Of a stretch of 64,000 bases of DNA, positions 36,101-46,755 are shown one piece after another. The position numbers were made by a program, and so were the translations under genes. Origin of the DNA: Trachythela sp. YZ-2020 (lineage: Eukaryota; Cnidaria; Anthozoa; Malacalcyonacea; Clavulariidae); the NCBI GenBank assembly GCA_016169945.1, contig JADLSH010000199.1, positions 682,001 to 746,000 on the forward strand. The letters run 5' to 3'. Position 1 is the stretch's first letter. Every line of letters starts with the position of its first letter. The notes under the pieces are model-generated. The model made no database searches. It saw only the letters and a list, made by a program, of their open reading frames with translations, and was not told the DNA's origin.

Positions 36101-38438
36101 AAATGTATAATACAACATTAGACAAACTATATCAGGAAAATATCAGGCATGATTTGTTCCCAGAACCTGATTGCCAGTACAAATTGTGCTATTCTAGCTA
36201 GTCGTCTGGATAGTTTGTCTTGTGTTTACACTAAGACAGATGATCCATCAGATGGATGACGCATCTTGACGGATGATTCGTCTCTTGTATTTCTCGGAGC
36301 TCAGATCATGTAGAATTTGCCACAGTTCTGTTGTTAAACAGATTCGGCATTGGATTTCTCATCATAGTTCCTTTAACATTAATTTTATTACATCATTTTT
36401 AACCAAGAGCAACATACTCTAACACGGTTCACAGCTCCATTGTGTTTAATTTGTTCCATCGTCAAGTCTGGTTCATCTTCTATAACACCCTCATCATCAC
36501 CTTTAGTAAAATATTGGCACATTTAAGTGATTTAATGTACAATGAAAATCAAATGAAGATGTCAAGAAATCTTACTGTGTTCTTCCTCCATCTCTTGCAG
36601 ATCTGACATTTTCATGACAATTATGAAATTTTGTTCTCCACTTGCAGACTGCGTACCAGCCGCAAGATACACCGTCATTGGAAACTACAACATAAGAAAG
36701 CGTGATTGCTTAACCTGTCCTTGCAGTCTATATTTCGTTTTATTAACTGACAACATGGAAAAATTATTAATCCCAAAACAGTACCTATACATACTTCAGT
36801 TCTGTTGTCTCCCAAACTGTCTGAAATGACGTCAAAACTTAAACATGGAGCTCCACATTGAACCTAAGCAGAAGAATCAATGTTTGTATTTCTGTTAGTA
36901 AAAATCAAACATTCTACAAAACAGTTTTGCAATTCTCCAAAACAGATGATGTAGTTCAATGTAATACTGAAAACTGTATATACCTGGTGATACATTTTAT
37001 ACGCTGAATTGTCAAACGTTAATTCTTCTCCTTCCTCCATGGGACCACCTGGGAGATAAACCTGGATAAAGAATAAAAACAGAGCAATTAGTAAGTGCTA
37101 CAGAGCAGCAGATGGTGGTCAACTTCAGAAATGTTGACACTTATAGGAACAAGAAAATTGAACTAATCTGTCAATTGCACTTATTTGCCTCCAAATACAA
37201 GACTATTACACTGGGAGATCGGGAAGATTATGTATGAGAGGGTTGGAAGGTACAGATACTCAACCTGTGGTTCTGTTTCTTCTGTTGATTGTGATGTTCC
37301 CCCACCACCATCCACTTCTCCACCATTCATTTCATGATCGTTCGTTGCTCCATTTGTTTTCTGAGATTTTTTCTTCTTCTTTTTTTTCTTTTTCTTTTTG
37401 GCTTTTCCTGTCACATTACTTGAGGACGAGGTAGCTGTAGATGAACTACCTGCACAAGGAGAAATAACACACAATCAACAAGTGATCTTTAAGTGATACC
37501 ATCACATGTATTAGGCAGAGTCAAAAATGCACAGCCAACTTTGGCATTCTGTTTAATTGCAGACAAATACTTTACCGGTACTCATCAAGAGGAAAGTGTT
37601 GGGCCATAATGAGTTAACTAGACTATCTGCCCATAAGAAGCCATGCAGACTAATCACCATACTTTAATATTTTACTCTGTCTATTGGCAGATAATTTTAC
37701 TTGTCAAGGGTGAAGGGTTGTCATATATCTGGAAGGTCAGGGATTCTCTTGCGATGCACTCATATCAATGAAGATGTATTTTTACTACCTGATGCTTCCA
37801 CATTATCGTCATCCATTTCAATAGTTTCCTGCTTACTAGTGATTCTGTCATCACCTGTATCCATTTTGCCTGAAAAAATTGAAGTGTTTTAAACTGGGTA
37901 AATTGAGACCGGATACTCTTACATGTGATTGTACCCCCCATAGCGGCAGCCAAAGATTGTGTATGTATAAATGCATCCAAAGAGACCGGTCATCTGTCAA
38001 AATGAACTATCTGTGAAGTTCAAACTAACTTGTGTGCCTAGTTGGCAAACTATCAGGAAAATATCAGGCATGATTTCATTGATTTGTTCCCAGAATCATT
38101 GTCAGTTCATCTTGTGTTTATACTAAGACAGATGATCCGTCAGATGGATAATGAATTTTACATGTGATCAATTCTCATCCTGTACACAGGTTATATATGA
38201 TGATAACATGCAATGCAATGCTGCCAATGCACAAATATATAACATAAACATTGTGTTAAACACTTTACACTCATTTATTTAGTATACTTGAATCAAACCC
38301 CAGATTTTTGACAATTTCCACTTCCAAACGACAGACAATATACCTGCACTAACCTACTTTACTCTACTACAAGCACTGCACAAACACTACATTGAATTTA
38401 ATAAAATTAAATCAAAATTTGTTACCTTGTTCTTCCAT
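33165..38438 (-). CDS. GRWD1: Glutamate-rich WD-repeat protein 1 (ribosome assembly chaperone)
   Basis: Fourteen coding exons: 38426-38438, 37789-37869, 37265-37449, 36984-37061, 36795-36863, 36576-36684, 36418-36500, 35811-35972, 35354-35397, 34921-35059, 34088-34212, 33887-33958, 33507-33708 and 33165-33269, total 1467 nt, 488 residues. Signature stretches include [71 protein letters not shown] and TSVEWLP...[17 protein letters not shown], then the end FKTISV. The N-terminal exon has a lysine run ([11 protein letters not shown]) and an acidic part. GRWD1 (yeast Rrb1) escorts ribosomal protein L3 into 60S subunits and also binds histones. If exon 38426-38438 is not used, an in-frame Met at 37864 gives 482 residues. 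It is divergent with ABT1. Confidence 0.94.
33328..33501. repeat. CAT/CAC microsatellite abutting a GRWD1 donor
   Basis: About 170 bp of interspersed CATCAC units; on the gene strand it is (GATGGT)-like and starts within about 5 nt of the donor GTAGGTAGG at 33506. Confidence 0.9.
34255..34905 (+). repeat. SINE body with tandem tail units, GRWD1 intron
   Basis: The SINE body (TTTCACCTCAGTCGCATGTG, TTTGACTCTACCAAAAC) is followed by about five tail units, several nearly identical (GTTTTCCCCTGTAGTAACAC variant). On the gene strand the array begins about 20 nt after the donor at 34920. Confidence 0.85.
35080..35300. mobile_element. MITE of the GCAGATGGTGG family
   Basis: Left AAGGTGGTCAACTTCAGAAA, right GGTTGACCTCATCTGCTGC...GCTTAGTGAAAC, with the shared interior AGGAGCAAGAAAATTAAAC. 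It lies in a GRWD1 intron about 55 nt after the donor. Confidence 0.75.
35620..35795. repeat. Dispersed repeat with AACTTTACCTTTAACTTT tail
   Basis: Contains CATCATCAGACATGGGTTGTATGATGGCAGCC-like text (in parts) and GGTGCCCTAGTAAGC, and ends in ACTTTA-type simple sequence. A relative lies inside the MITE at 6282-6440. The A/T-rich tail suggests a retroposed element. Confidence 0.55.
36005..36300. repeat. GACGGATGATCCGTC element, single copy
   Basis: Starts TTTATACTAGAGACGGATGA and ends GACGGATGATTCGTCTCTTG, with the CTATCAGGAAAATATCAGGC core once. Related pieces are at 37985-38150 and 43830-43930. It shows the unamplified form of the array at 52782-54117. Confidence 0.7.
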
Positions 38439-38583
38439 TTCGACTGTTTTAACCACGTGTTCACCATCTAAAATTACTTTCCCCCTGCCAGCCAACGAAT
38501 TCCTATTTCCTATACTACAAACAGTCAAAATTCCAGGGGGAAGAAATTTTAAAGCATCAACAAGACAAGGCAACTGAACAAAT
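38439..38583. promoter_or_regulatory. Divergent GRWD1/ABT1 promoter region with a CACGTG E-box
   Basis: Only 145 bp separate the two start codons (GRWD1 ATG ends at 38438 on minus, ABT1 ATG starts at 38584 on plus), so both promoters and 5'UTRs must share or overlap this stretch. CACGTG at 38455-38460 is the canonical Myc/Max site, known from ribosome-biogenesis promoters in animals. No TATA box is evident. Confidence 0.65.
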
Positions 38584-40296
38584 ATGGCGGCACTGAAAGC
38601 TGAAAACAATGATAAAACAAGGCCGGGAATTATATATTTTAGCCGTCTTCCACCTTTTATGAAACCCGCTAAAGTTAGATATATATTTTCACAATTCGGG
38701 GAAATTGGCAGACTGTTCTTACAGCCTGAAGGTATTTAGAAAATTGTCCATGTTTTTGGTTAAGGAGTGAGGATTTAGACTTCAGATAAGCATAGAAAGG
38801 AATAAAAATAACCAAGTATTTACTGTAAATTATACATGTGGTTTTTAGATCCAATGGTACGTAAACGTCGTAAAAAATATGGTGGAAATAAAGGAAAATG
38901 CTTCACAGAGGGTTGGCTTGAGTTTAAAGACAGAAATGTGGCAAAATCTGTTGCAGCTTCACTTAATAACACCATTGTTGGTCTGTATTTGCTGATTAGG
39001 CCGAGGGAATGGAAGTCATAGAATACCGTCCTCCGCCCGCATGTCCAAAATGCTGCCGCAAAAAAATCATTATCTAAATAGCCAATATTTTTGTCTTTAT
39101 TTTGTAATATTGGCTATATAAAGCCTAGTTTTAAAGATTGTTGGTATATTACTGAACGGGTCTATTGACGTTCGACCAATTTTAACACATTTCTAAAAAT
39201 AATGAATAATGAAAAAAAGCCTCATGTATTTTTGAAATCATCAGGACGGTATTCTATGACTTCACTTCCCTCGGCCTTAGCTATATAATTACTTTGTTAG
39301 GCATATTGTGTATATCTAATAACTATATGCATGTGTGTTCGTTAATGTTAATTAATTGATGTTAATGTTTGTTTATGTATTTAGGTGGAAAAAAGAGGAA
39401 TTATTATCATGATGACATCTGGAATATAAAGTATTTGTCAAAGTTTAAATGGTCTCACCTCAGTGAAAAAATTGGTAGGTTTATATAATATCACCATCAT
39501 CATCATCATCACCACCATCATCATCATGATCACTATCATAACCGCCACCATCATCATGAAACACCACCAAACTATAACTTTCCTTATCATACCCACCACA
39601 GCTTACCAAAAAGCGGTTCGGGAACAACGCATGAGAACAGAAATATCACAGGCAAAACGAGAAGCAAACTTCTATTTGGAAAATGTCGATAAAAACAAGG
39701 CTTTCAAAGCAATGGAAAAACGAAGAAAAAAGAAAAGTACCGAAGAAATAAACACAAAAGTTTGTAGATTTGAATACATTTTATGGTATAGGTGTGTTTC
39801 ACTAGGCACTATCATGCAGCAGATGGTGGTCAACCTGCAGTTATCAGAATGAGAAAATAATGTTAGCTCTTTCATTACATGTAGTAGTCTTGTATTTGGT
39901 GGCTTATAAAATAAAATTGAGAAATGTAGTTCAATTTACTCATAGCATTTCTGCCATTTCTGATGCTGACCACCATCTGCTGCCCCGTAATGCTTACTGA
40001 AACCCACCAACAAACTTTACCAAGTGAAATTACTTACAAACTGTAAATGCCTTATTTCTTACAGCCTGCAAAAATGGCAAGGCTTGAACATCCAGGAAAA
40101 ACAAGACCACACAATAATTATAAAACAGCTAAACCGGCCATAAAAACACAATTGAGTAAAAGCTTGCTAAAGAAAGTAAGTCAAGATGTAAATTTTTATT
40201 GATATACAAATCACTGTCTAATTTAACATGCAGTTGTTACCATATATATTGCATCAATTCATTGCTGTTTAGATCTTCACAGGAGGAAATGGCTAG
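38584..40296 (+). CDS. ABT1: ABT1/ESF2 ribosome-biogenesis RNA-binding protein
   Basis: Six exons, 38584-38731, 38849-38980, 39385-39474, 39602-39759, 40065-40175 and 40273-40296, give 220 residues. The RRM-like region begins [19 protein letters not shown] and continues through [45 protein letters not shown] and [21 protein letters not shown] follow, all as in ABT1 and yeast Esf2. The C-terminus is basic (SKSLLKKIFTGG). Esf2/ABT1 acts in the SSU processome at early 18S rRNA cleavages in the nucleolus. Two donors are weak (GTCTGT after exon 2, GTTTGT after exon 4), but phase and homology demand them. The gene is transcribed divergently from GRWD1 and converges on RAB21. Confidence 0.93.
38999..39276. 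mobile_element. PIF/Harbinger-like MITE in ABT1 intron 2
   Basis: GGCCGAGGGAATGGAAGTCA on the left is mirrored near-perfectly on the right, and the match runs on through TAGAATACCGTCCT. TTA flanks both sides. It begins 19 nt after the donor; without it the intron would be about 120 nt. Confidence 0.85.
39489..39535. repeat. ATC/ACC microsatellite in ABT1 intron 3
   Basis: CATCATCATCATCACC-type array starting about 14 nt after the donor at 39475; degenerate ATCAT text continues to about 39560. Confidence 0.8.
39791..40008. mobile_element. MITE of the GCAGATGGTGG family in ABT1 intron 4
   Basis: GTTTCACTAGGCACTATC then GCAGCAGATGGTGGTCAA on the left, with the inverted CACCATCTGCTGCCCCG and CTTACTGAAACCCACC on the right. 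It begins 31 nt after the donor, and its removal leaves about 85 nt of intron. Confidence 0.82.
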
Positions 40297-40838
40297 GTAT
40301 CAAATACACGGAGCCAAATCGTCAGATCTCCTATGCTGTTCTGGCAAAGACCAGCATGTCGCACACTGGCCCTGAATTGATGGTGCTTATGACTAATGAC
40401 ATTGAAAAATCTAAGACTGATCGTTACAAGCTAGCTATGGCCTAGAGTGTGTTTGTCACTAGTAAATTTAAACCAAACTGAAGTTGATTGGTTGAAAAGT
40501 GTAAATACAGACAACAAACTATTGTCTTGATTCTGATTATTGGAAATGATTTATAATTCTTTAAGATCAGCAAGACTGCTATCTGTGCTGAAAAGGTTCA
40601 TTATTTTATGTTAACCTATACTATATATGTATAAGCTATAATGTAATTCCTACTCAGAAATGCAAACCTTCCATGTTAGGTCGTTAAGACCTAATTAAGA
40701 CTGTTACCCACACTGAGGGTTGATTATCTCATATATATAGTTACAGACAGGTTAATTATTAAAGTCAACATATCTATGTAAGCTATAATACAAATTTCTA
40801 CTCATCATAACAAAATATCTACCATTACAACAGACCAT

Positions 40839-43800
40839 TTAACAACAGCCTTTCTTAGCTTGTCCTGCAGGCTGTTCATCTACGATTTCTACGCCTCGTT
40901 TTCTTGATGAAGTGCCACGCCCACCTCTCGTCTGACCATTGCTCGCCGATGCATCTTGTGTGGCCACCATTGCTAAAATGATGTGGGTCTTTGAAAGTTA
41001 GTTTAGTGACTAATTTAAACCTAATTAGTAACTATTTTGAGCAAAAACTATATAACCGTTCATATTTTGTTCTGTCTGGATCAGCTCAGCAGTCAGAGCG
41101 CTGCACCAGAGCTACAAGTTTGATTCCTGCTGAAGGGCCTATAGGTGCACTTTTTTCATAACTGCTCCCGGCTAGGTCTAAAATATGTATACTTTTACAT
41201 AGTTTTTGCTCAAAATTTACATCTATAAAAACCTCCAGATTTTAAACTTAAATTCAAACATACCTTTGGCTAACTCTAAGAAAAGCTCATCAACACCTTT
41301 GTTTAGTTTTGCTGAGGATAATAAATGCTTCGCTCCCACTGATCTTGCATATCTGAAGAACAAAACATTAGCTGGTTAGGTCTATTACATAAATATATAG
41401 AAATTTCTGAAACTAAAATACATTTTACTTACGCCTCGGCTTCAGCAGCATCTACATGCCTGTCTTTTTCAAGATCAATTTTATTTCCTGAAAAACAAGA
41501 ATAACATTTGAAATGGAACCAGAATGCAAACAATAGGATAGATATAAAATCCAGGATAAAAACAAATTTTGGACATACCTACTATACACAAACAAATATC
41601 ATCTCCTAGTATTTTTCGTAGTTCTTTCACCCAGTTTTTAACCTAATCAAAGTTAAAATTCAGTGTAAAATATGTATTATATTGTAAAACCAACCTTATT
41701 GTCGTTCCAATTGAAGTGTTCCTCAAATATTGATTCGATTCGATACATTACATAAGTTGACATCAATACATTTGCTCAAAAATTGCTCAACTTCCTGTTT
41801 ACTAGCATACTTGTTCCCAATTGGTCAATCAGTCACTGAAATGAGACGCCATTGGTCGATTCACACACACACAGGAAGTTGATCAATTTTTCAACGAATG
41901 AATTGATAAACTCTAGGTAATGAATTGATGCAATATTTTAGGAACACTTCAATTGGAACGACAGCAAGTCAAGTACCTTTTGAAATGAGTCTTCATCTGT
42001 AATATCATACACTAATATTGCACCATTGCTAATAAGGTAAAAAGCAACATTAATTAAGTTATTCATTGGTTGGTCAATGATACTCGTTAGTCAATGATAG
42101 TTGTTAGTCGATGATACTGTACTTGATAGTCAATTATACTTGTTAGTCAATGATACTCTTTAGTCAATGATACTTGTTAGTCAATAATAATAATTTACTG
42201 ACTGAGAGTGAGGGCAGTACAGGAAAATATCAAACCAAGGTCTTGCTTAATTGACAGCAAGACCAAGGTTTGATATTTTCCCGTACTGCCCGAACGGTCG
42301 GGGTCAGTAAGTTTTTTATCATATGGCATTGTACGTTTGTAAAAAATGAAAAACATGGTCACGCGAGGGCAAAGTACAAAGTCCGAAACATTTGCAAAAT
42401 GTCAATTGTAAACTAAAAAACTATTTACAGCACCTTTTATAGAATATTAACAGTTTTGGAAAGTATTTCAAGAAAATGACAAGGTATTTAGTTATTTAAT
42501 TTAATCAAGGACAACAAATCTGAAAACAAAATATATGAATAAACTGAAACAGCACTGACATTCAACAAGTATGTTTTTAGTTCGCTTCATTTTATATCCA
42601 TATCTTTTTTTTACTAACAAAAACAGAAAATTCCAAAAACAATCTTTAAATCTGTGGCTTATATTTTGTGTATTTTTCTTTCAGATGGTGTCAAATTCCT
42701 ACTAGCCATCTGCAAATAAAATTTCCAGCTCTTCGCATGTTCAAAACACAAACTATTCTTGACTGTTTTTAATATAATAATAGTAAAAACATTGTGAAAT
42801 TTACCTTGTATTTTCGACGTACGCCAACAAAAACTTATTGAGAAAGTTATTTAACCACAGCAGTCGCCCTTTTTCTGTTTTCTGTCTTAGGTTTATTTTT
42901 CTTCGTTTAGAATAGTTTGAAAGACTTTTAGACAATTTTTTTGTTTGAAACTCGGTTCTGGTCGCAGCTTCGTAGGGCAATAAAAAGATTGTATTGCCCA
43001 TGGACAATACGGGAAAATCCTGCCTCGTCAGCAGCCAATCAAATTGCGCGATTCACCAAAACAAATGCTTGCCATATAATAATACTTGTTAGTCAATGAT
43101 ACTTGTTAGTCAATGATACTTGTTAGTCAATGATACCGTTTGGTCAATGATACTCATTAGTCAATGATACTTGTTAGTCAATGATACTTAATGTTAATGA
43201 TACTTAATGTTAATCAATGATACTGTTTGGTCAATGATACTCATTAGTCAATGATACAGTTTGTTAGTCAATGATACTTGTTAGTCAATGATACTTGTTT
43301 GCCAATAATACTTGTTAGTCAATGATACTTGTTAGTCAATGATACTCGTTAGTCAATGATACTCGTTAGTCAATGATACTCGTTAGTCAATGATACTAGT
43401 TAAAAATGTTCAGTACCTGTCTCTATAATATATCGGACCTAATGCATGAAATCTTTCTTGCCCCGCAGTATCCTAAAATAAAGACATCATTTAAATGATC
43501 AAACAAGGCAGCTGTTCCCCACCTAATTTTGACACAAAAAGTAATAATGTTGGTAGTTTCAACAAAAAAAATTGGGAATTTTGTTGGGCACCATTGTGCC
43601 ACAAAATATCAAATTGTTTTTCATCTTTTTCAGGTAGTTCAGACACAATCCATGGTAGCTCTCAATATATGAATATTTTAATAATTCAGAACATACCCAG
43701 ATTGATAAACCGACTCGTTTGCCATCGATATTCAGTTTCTTGGTAAGATATGAAGCCTAGAAAATGGATAAGTGTTGTAACAAAGAATATCTACAGTTAA

Positions 43801-44420
43801 ATGGGAATTTTTTAACATAACAATGGCCTGAGTTATGCTAGAGATGGATGATTCGCCTGGACGAACTTGGGCAAAGTTCTTATAATTTGTCTGTTTTTAT
43901 ATGTGGCAAACATACAGATTATTCATTTGTAGTTTTATCTTGAATGTGTCTTGAAAACATGCCAAATATGGACACACTTATGTGCTTCCTTTTAATATTT
44001 TACTTTGGCATAATTCAGTAGCCATATAAATAACTATCAACTTTAAATGTTTTACGCATACTGACTACAAAATATTAATCACCCAATTAAAAATTTTGCT
44101 TACCAAAACAAAAATTACTGTACAAATTGCTACACAGCACATAAAAACTACAGTACAACTGTACAACATTACGAAACAACTAGAAAAATATTTATTATAA
44201 AGCATATATACTTACAAGTATAGCCAAATTTAATTCCACTAATAAACTCTAAAATACATCATATACATAAGGCATGTTTAAAACAACAAACCTGCAGAGT
44301 TGTTAAATGTTTATCGTTGAATTGATCTTGACAATAACGCAAAACAAGTGACGTCTTGCCTACGCACCCTTCCCCCAAAAGCACAATTTTAAACTGATAT
44401 TTCCCAGACACACCAGCCAT
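40839..44420 (-). CDS. RAB21: RAB21 small GTPase
   Basis: Eight exons, 44292-44420, 43697-43756, 43417-43472, 41977-42028, 41579-41642, 41433-41487, 41264-41352 and 40839-40972, give 212 residues. The P-loop is GEGCVGKT (16-23), switch II WDTAGQERF (63-71), NKID at 122-125 and SSAK at 151-154. FNDKHLTTLQASYLTKKLNI and [38 protein letters not shown]-type text identify RAB21 specifically. The C-terminus ends KKGCC, a double-cysteine prenylation site. RAB21 controls integrin and endosome traffic from early endosomes. All GTP-binding residues are present, so it should be active. The gene lies tail to tail with ABT1 and head to head with CCT2, with a foldback element between. Confidence 0.96.
41074..41246 (+). 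mobile_element. tRNA-derived SINE in RAB21 intron 7
   Basis: The head GGATCAGCTCAGCAGTCAGA (A box) and GTTTGATTCCTGC (B box) precede a body with GGTGCACTTTTTTCATAAC and GGCTAGGTCTAAAATATG, matching the copy at 27434-27605 in order. Confidence 0.72.
41701..41962. mobile_element. Inverted-repeat element, TIR GTCGTTCCAATTGAAGTG
   Basis: GTCGTTCCAATTGAAGTGTT is mirrored at the right end. A second inner inverted pair lies around GAATTGATG. No target duplication could be fixed. It begins 15 nt after the donor of RAB21 intron 4; without it about 72 nt remain. Confidence 0.75.
42060..43400 (+). repeat. 18-bp minisatellite split by an inserted element, RAB21 intron 3
   Basis: Units TTGTTAGTCAATGATACT occupy 42060-42190 and 43080-43400 (roughly 7 and 17 copies). 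The intervening 0.9 kb is foreign: it starts with a hairpin (42194-42312), and inverted words ATCATATGGCA and TGCCATATAAT mark about 42319 and 43071. On the gene strand the array starts 19 nt after the donor. Confidence 0.8.
42194..42312. repeat. 119-nt hairpin within the insert
   Basis: GGGCAGTACAGGAAAATATC...AAGGTCTTGCTT pairs with AGCAAGACC...GATATTTTCCCGTACTGCCC around a 7-nt loop (AATTGAC). Outer arms TTACTGAC and GTCAGTAA extend it. The stem is about 37 bp with few mismatches. Confidence 0.85.
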
Positions 44421-45838
44421 TATTTAACAGCTCACGCTTTTACAAACATGAATCTTTAATGGAGAACACAATACAACGACCTAGAAGCTCACATACACAA
44501 AATTTATAGCAAAAAATAGCGTTTATTTTCGGACTAGCCCAGCTCCATTTACGAAATTTCGCACAAACCGAGGAAGTCGACCAAAACGTCATAATCCGAA
44601 ACTTTCCGAACTTAAGCCGAAGATAACTCGAGTGTTTCCGATTAACTTTTGAAATATGGAAAATAATTGATGACGTCACACTTCGTAAACTTCCGAATTG
44701 TAGCCGAAGTATGCTCGAATGTTTCCGATATACTTTTGAAGTATGGCCGTATGCTATCTTTAAAATAGGGAACCGGGAACGAGGGAACCGGGGAACGAGG
44801 GAACCGGGGAACGAGGGAACCGGGGAACGAGGGAACCGGGGAACGAGGGAACCGGGGAACGAGGGAACCGGGGAACGGGGGAACGAGGGAACCGGGGAAC
44901 GAGGGAACCGGGGAACGAGGGAACCGGGGAACGGGGGAACGAGGGAACCGGGAACCGGAGAACGGGGGAACCAGGAATCGGAGACATGCATGTTAGCGGG
45001 AATTTTTCTATACTGCGCGTGAATTTTGAAAACAATTAATTTTGACAACAAAGTTTGCCTTTATACGTCGTTTTCGTCCTCTTTATGGGAGTATTTACAC
45101 TCTTTGTAATAATATTAAATATAATCAAACCTTTTTGATACTTAAATCTATGGGGGAATAGGGGAACAGCACACCCCAACTTTATCACAGCGAAACTGAA
45201 AGTGAAACTAAAGCGTATTTTACCATTAAATTCAGGACAAACATAATTAATATTGTTTTTATTCAAGAACAAAATGTCGGGAGTTCTTTTGTACTGCCAC
45301 TCAAACCGGCGAAATTATAGCTGTATAAACAACCTAATTTGAGTAAAATGGCTTTCTATTTTGATGCACATCATTCCAGTTTATCCGAGATCATATAGGG
45401 ACACCGAGATCACATAAACCGTATCTTATTACATAATTACATTTGTCATAAGGACGACCCCATGCTGGGTGACCAACCCTTCATAATTTCAAACGTTCTT
45501 TCAACCTGCTGATTCTTGAAAAGAGCTTATTCTATGGATGGAGCAATTAAACAGCATTGTGTTAGTGAGCGGTGACCAATTCCTTAGAACTGAAAAGTTT
45601 TAGATAAGCAAACCGTTTTTAAAAATCGTCTCTCACAGACGAACAAATAGTCGTACAATAAAGGAATACTAAATGGTTTTCCGTGCAGGATAGCGTGATC
45701 CATGCACGCGGGATGTTGCGAGACTCAGTTTGGAAAGCGTAAAAAAATGCGAGCCGAAGGCGAGTATTTTTTAGCTTTTCGAAAGTCGAGCAACATCCCA
45801 AGTGCACAAAGTCCAAACGTGGTCCAAGATTGTTGGAT

Positions 45839-46492
45839 ATGGCATTGGGAAGTGCACCAAAGAGCGCAGGGAGGAAACCAAGTAATCGAAAGAGAAGTAA
45901 CCGTCAGAAATCCCCAGTTACCGAGGTAAGAGATCTTCTTGATGAGGAAGAAATTGGGTTTTCCAATACTCAAGCAGAACGGATTTCTCAAAATACCGCA
46001 CCAACGACAACCACTTCGAATGTCACAAGTATTCCCGCGCCTCATCCTTTGCGACAAATAGCGCCACGTCATTCCCAGGCAGTAGTTCAGCAAATCTCAA
46101 ACGCCGTTCGTAACATCAACCCCACTGCCAACACACAAGCAGAAGCCGTCTTTAGGCTGAAATGGGTGCCTGGAACGCGTATTTCGCGGTGTTATGGCTG
46201 TAATAAAGAGATCAAAAATCCCCCTGTTTCACAACCCGATGACCTGGTTGTCGTGTATCGCGATATACGGCAATACAGGGATCGAAACACGGGAACTCTG
46301 CAGTACACGAGCGAGCCGCAGAACGTTCATTTCCATCTCAGAGCGTCTTGCATTCGGGCAAAATATCCAAGTTTCAAAGGGGAGGAACTTAGTGTTGCAC
46401 CGGATTTACACCCTCATTTGAAAGATCATGGTAGGATTGAGTTGAGTTGTAACTTGTGGGTATTAATGTATTTAAAAGCGAACTTTCTCTAA
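45839..46492 (+). CDS. ORF of the foldback element: basic N-terminus plus Cys/His-rich domain
   Basis: An uninterrupted frame of 217 residues from ATG at 45839. Residues 1-30 are Lys/Arg/Ser-rich (SAGRKPSNRKRSNRQKS), as in a nuclear localisation or DNA-binding tail. A Thr/Pro/Gln middle part follows. The C-terminal half has RCYGC (C-x2-C) and, about 45 residues later, NVHFHLRASCIRAKYPSF, giving a C-x2-C ... H-x-H-x4-C pattern that could hold one zinc ion. No DDE, reverse-transcriptase or helicase motif is visible, so it is not a recognised transposase. A GTAGGA after KDHG could be a donor, in which case the true C-terminus differs. I do not recognise the family. It lies entirely between the inverted arms, so it is probably carried by the element. 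Confidence 0.55.
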   Translation: MALGSAPKSAGRKPSNRKRSNRQKSPVTEVRDLLDEEEIGFSNTQAERISQNTAPTTTTSNVTSIPAPHPLRQIAPRHSQAVVQQISNAVRNINPTANTQAEAVFRLKWVPGTRISRCYGCNKEIKNPPVSQPDDLVVVYRDIRQYRDRNTGTLQYTSEPQNVHFHLRASCIRAKYPSFKGEELSVAPDLHPHLKDHGRIELSCNLWVLMYLKANFL

Positions 46493-46530
46493 GCCTCATT
46501 TTAATTAAATAATTTATTTATTAATAACGA

Positions 46531-46755
46531 CCAGAAGGCTTTTTTTAAAAATTTTTGTAAATTTTCTATTGTAAGAACATTTATCTTTCAGACATGTTCG
46601 TTTTCTCGGACACGTCATTAGTATGCTGAATGCACGCAAGCAACTACCTATTTCGTGCTTTAACGGTTCTTTAACGCATATAAATGTAACCTGATGATGG
46701 AGTAAACTCCGAAACGTTATTACAATTTAATAAAATCTTTAAAAAAGCCTTCTGG
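46531..46755. repeat. Nested inverted-repeat element with a hammerhead-like core
   Basis: CCAGAAGGCTTTTTT on the left is mirrored by AAAAAAGCCTTCTGG on the right. Inside, at about 46691-46716, CTGATGATGGAG-TAAA-CTCC-GAAAC has the conserved hammerhead boxes CTGATGA and GAAAC around a 4-bp stem II. Confidence 0.6.

Noticed and set aside
43080..43400. Regularly spaced repeats resembling a CRISPR array
   Set aside because: The 18-bp units are contiguous with no unique spacers, and the context is a eukaryotic intron.
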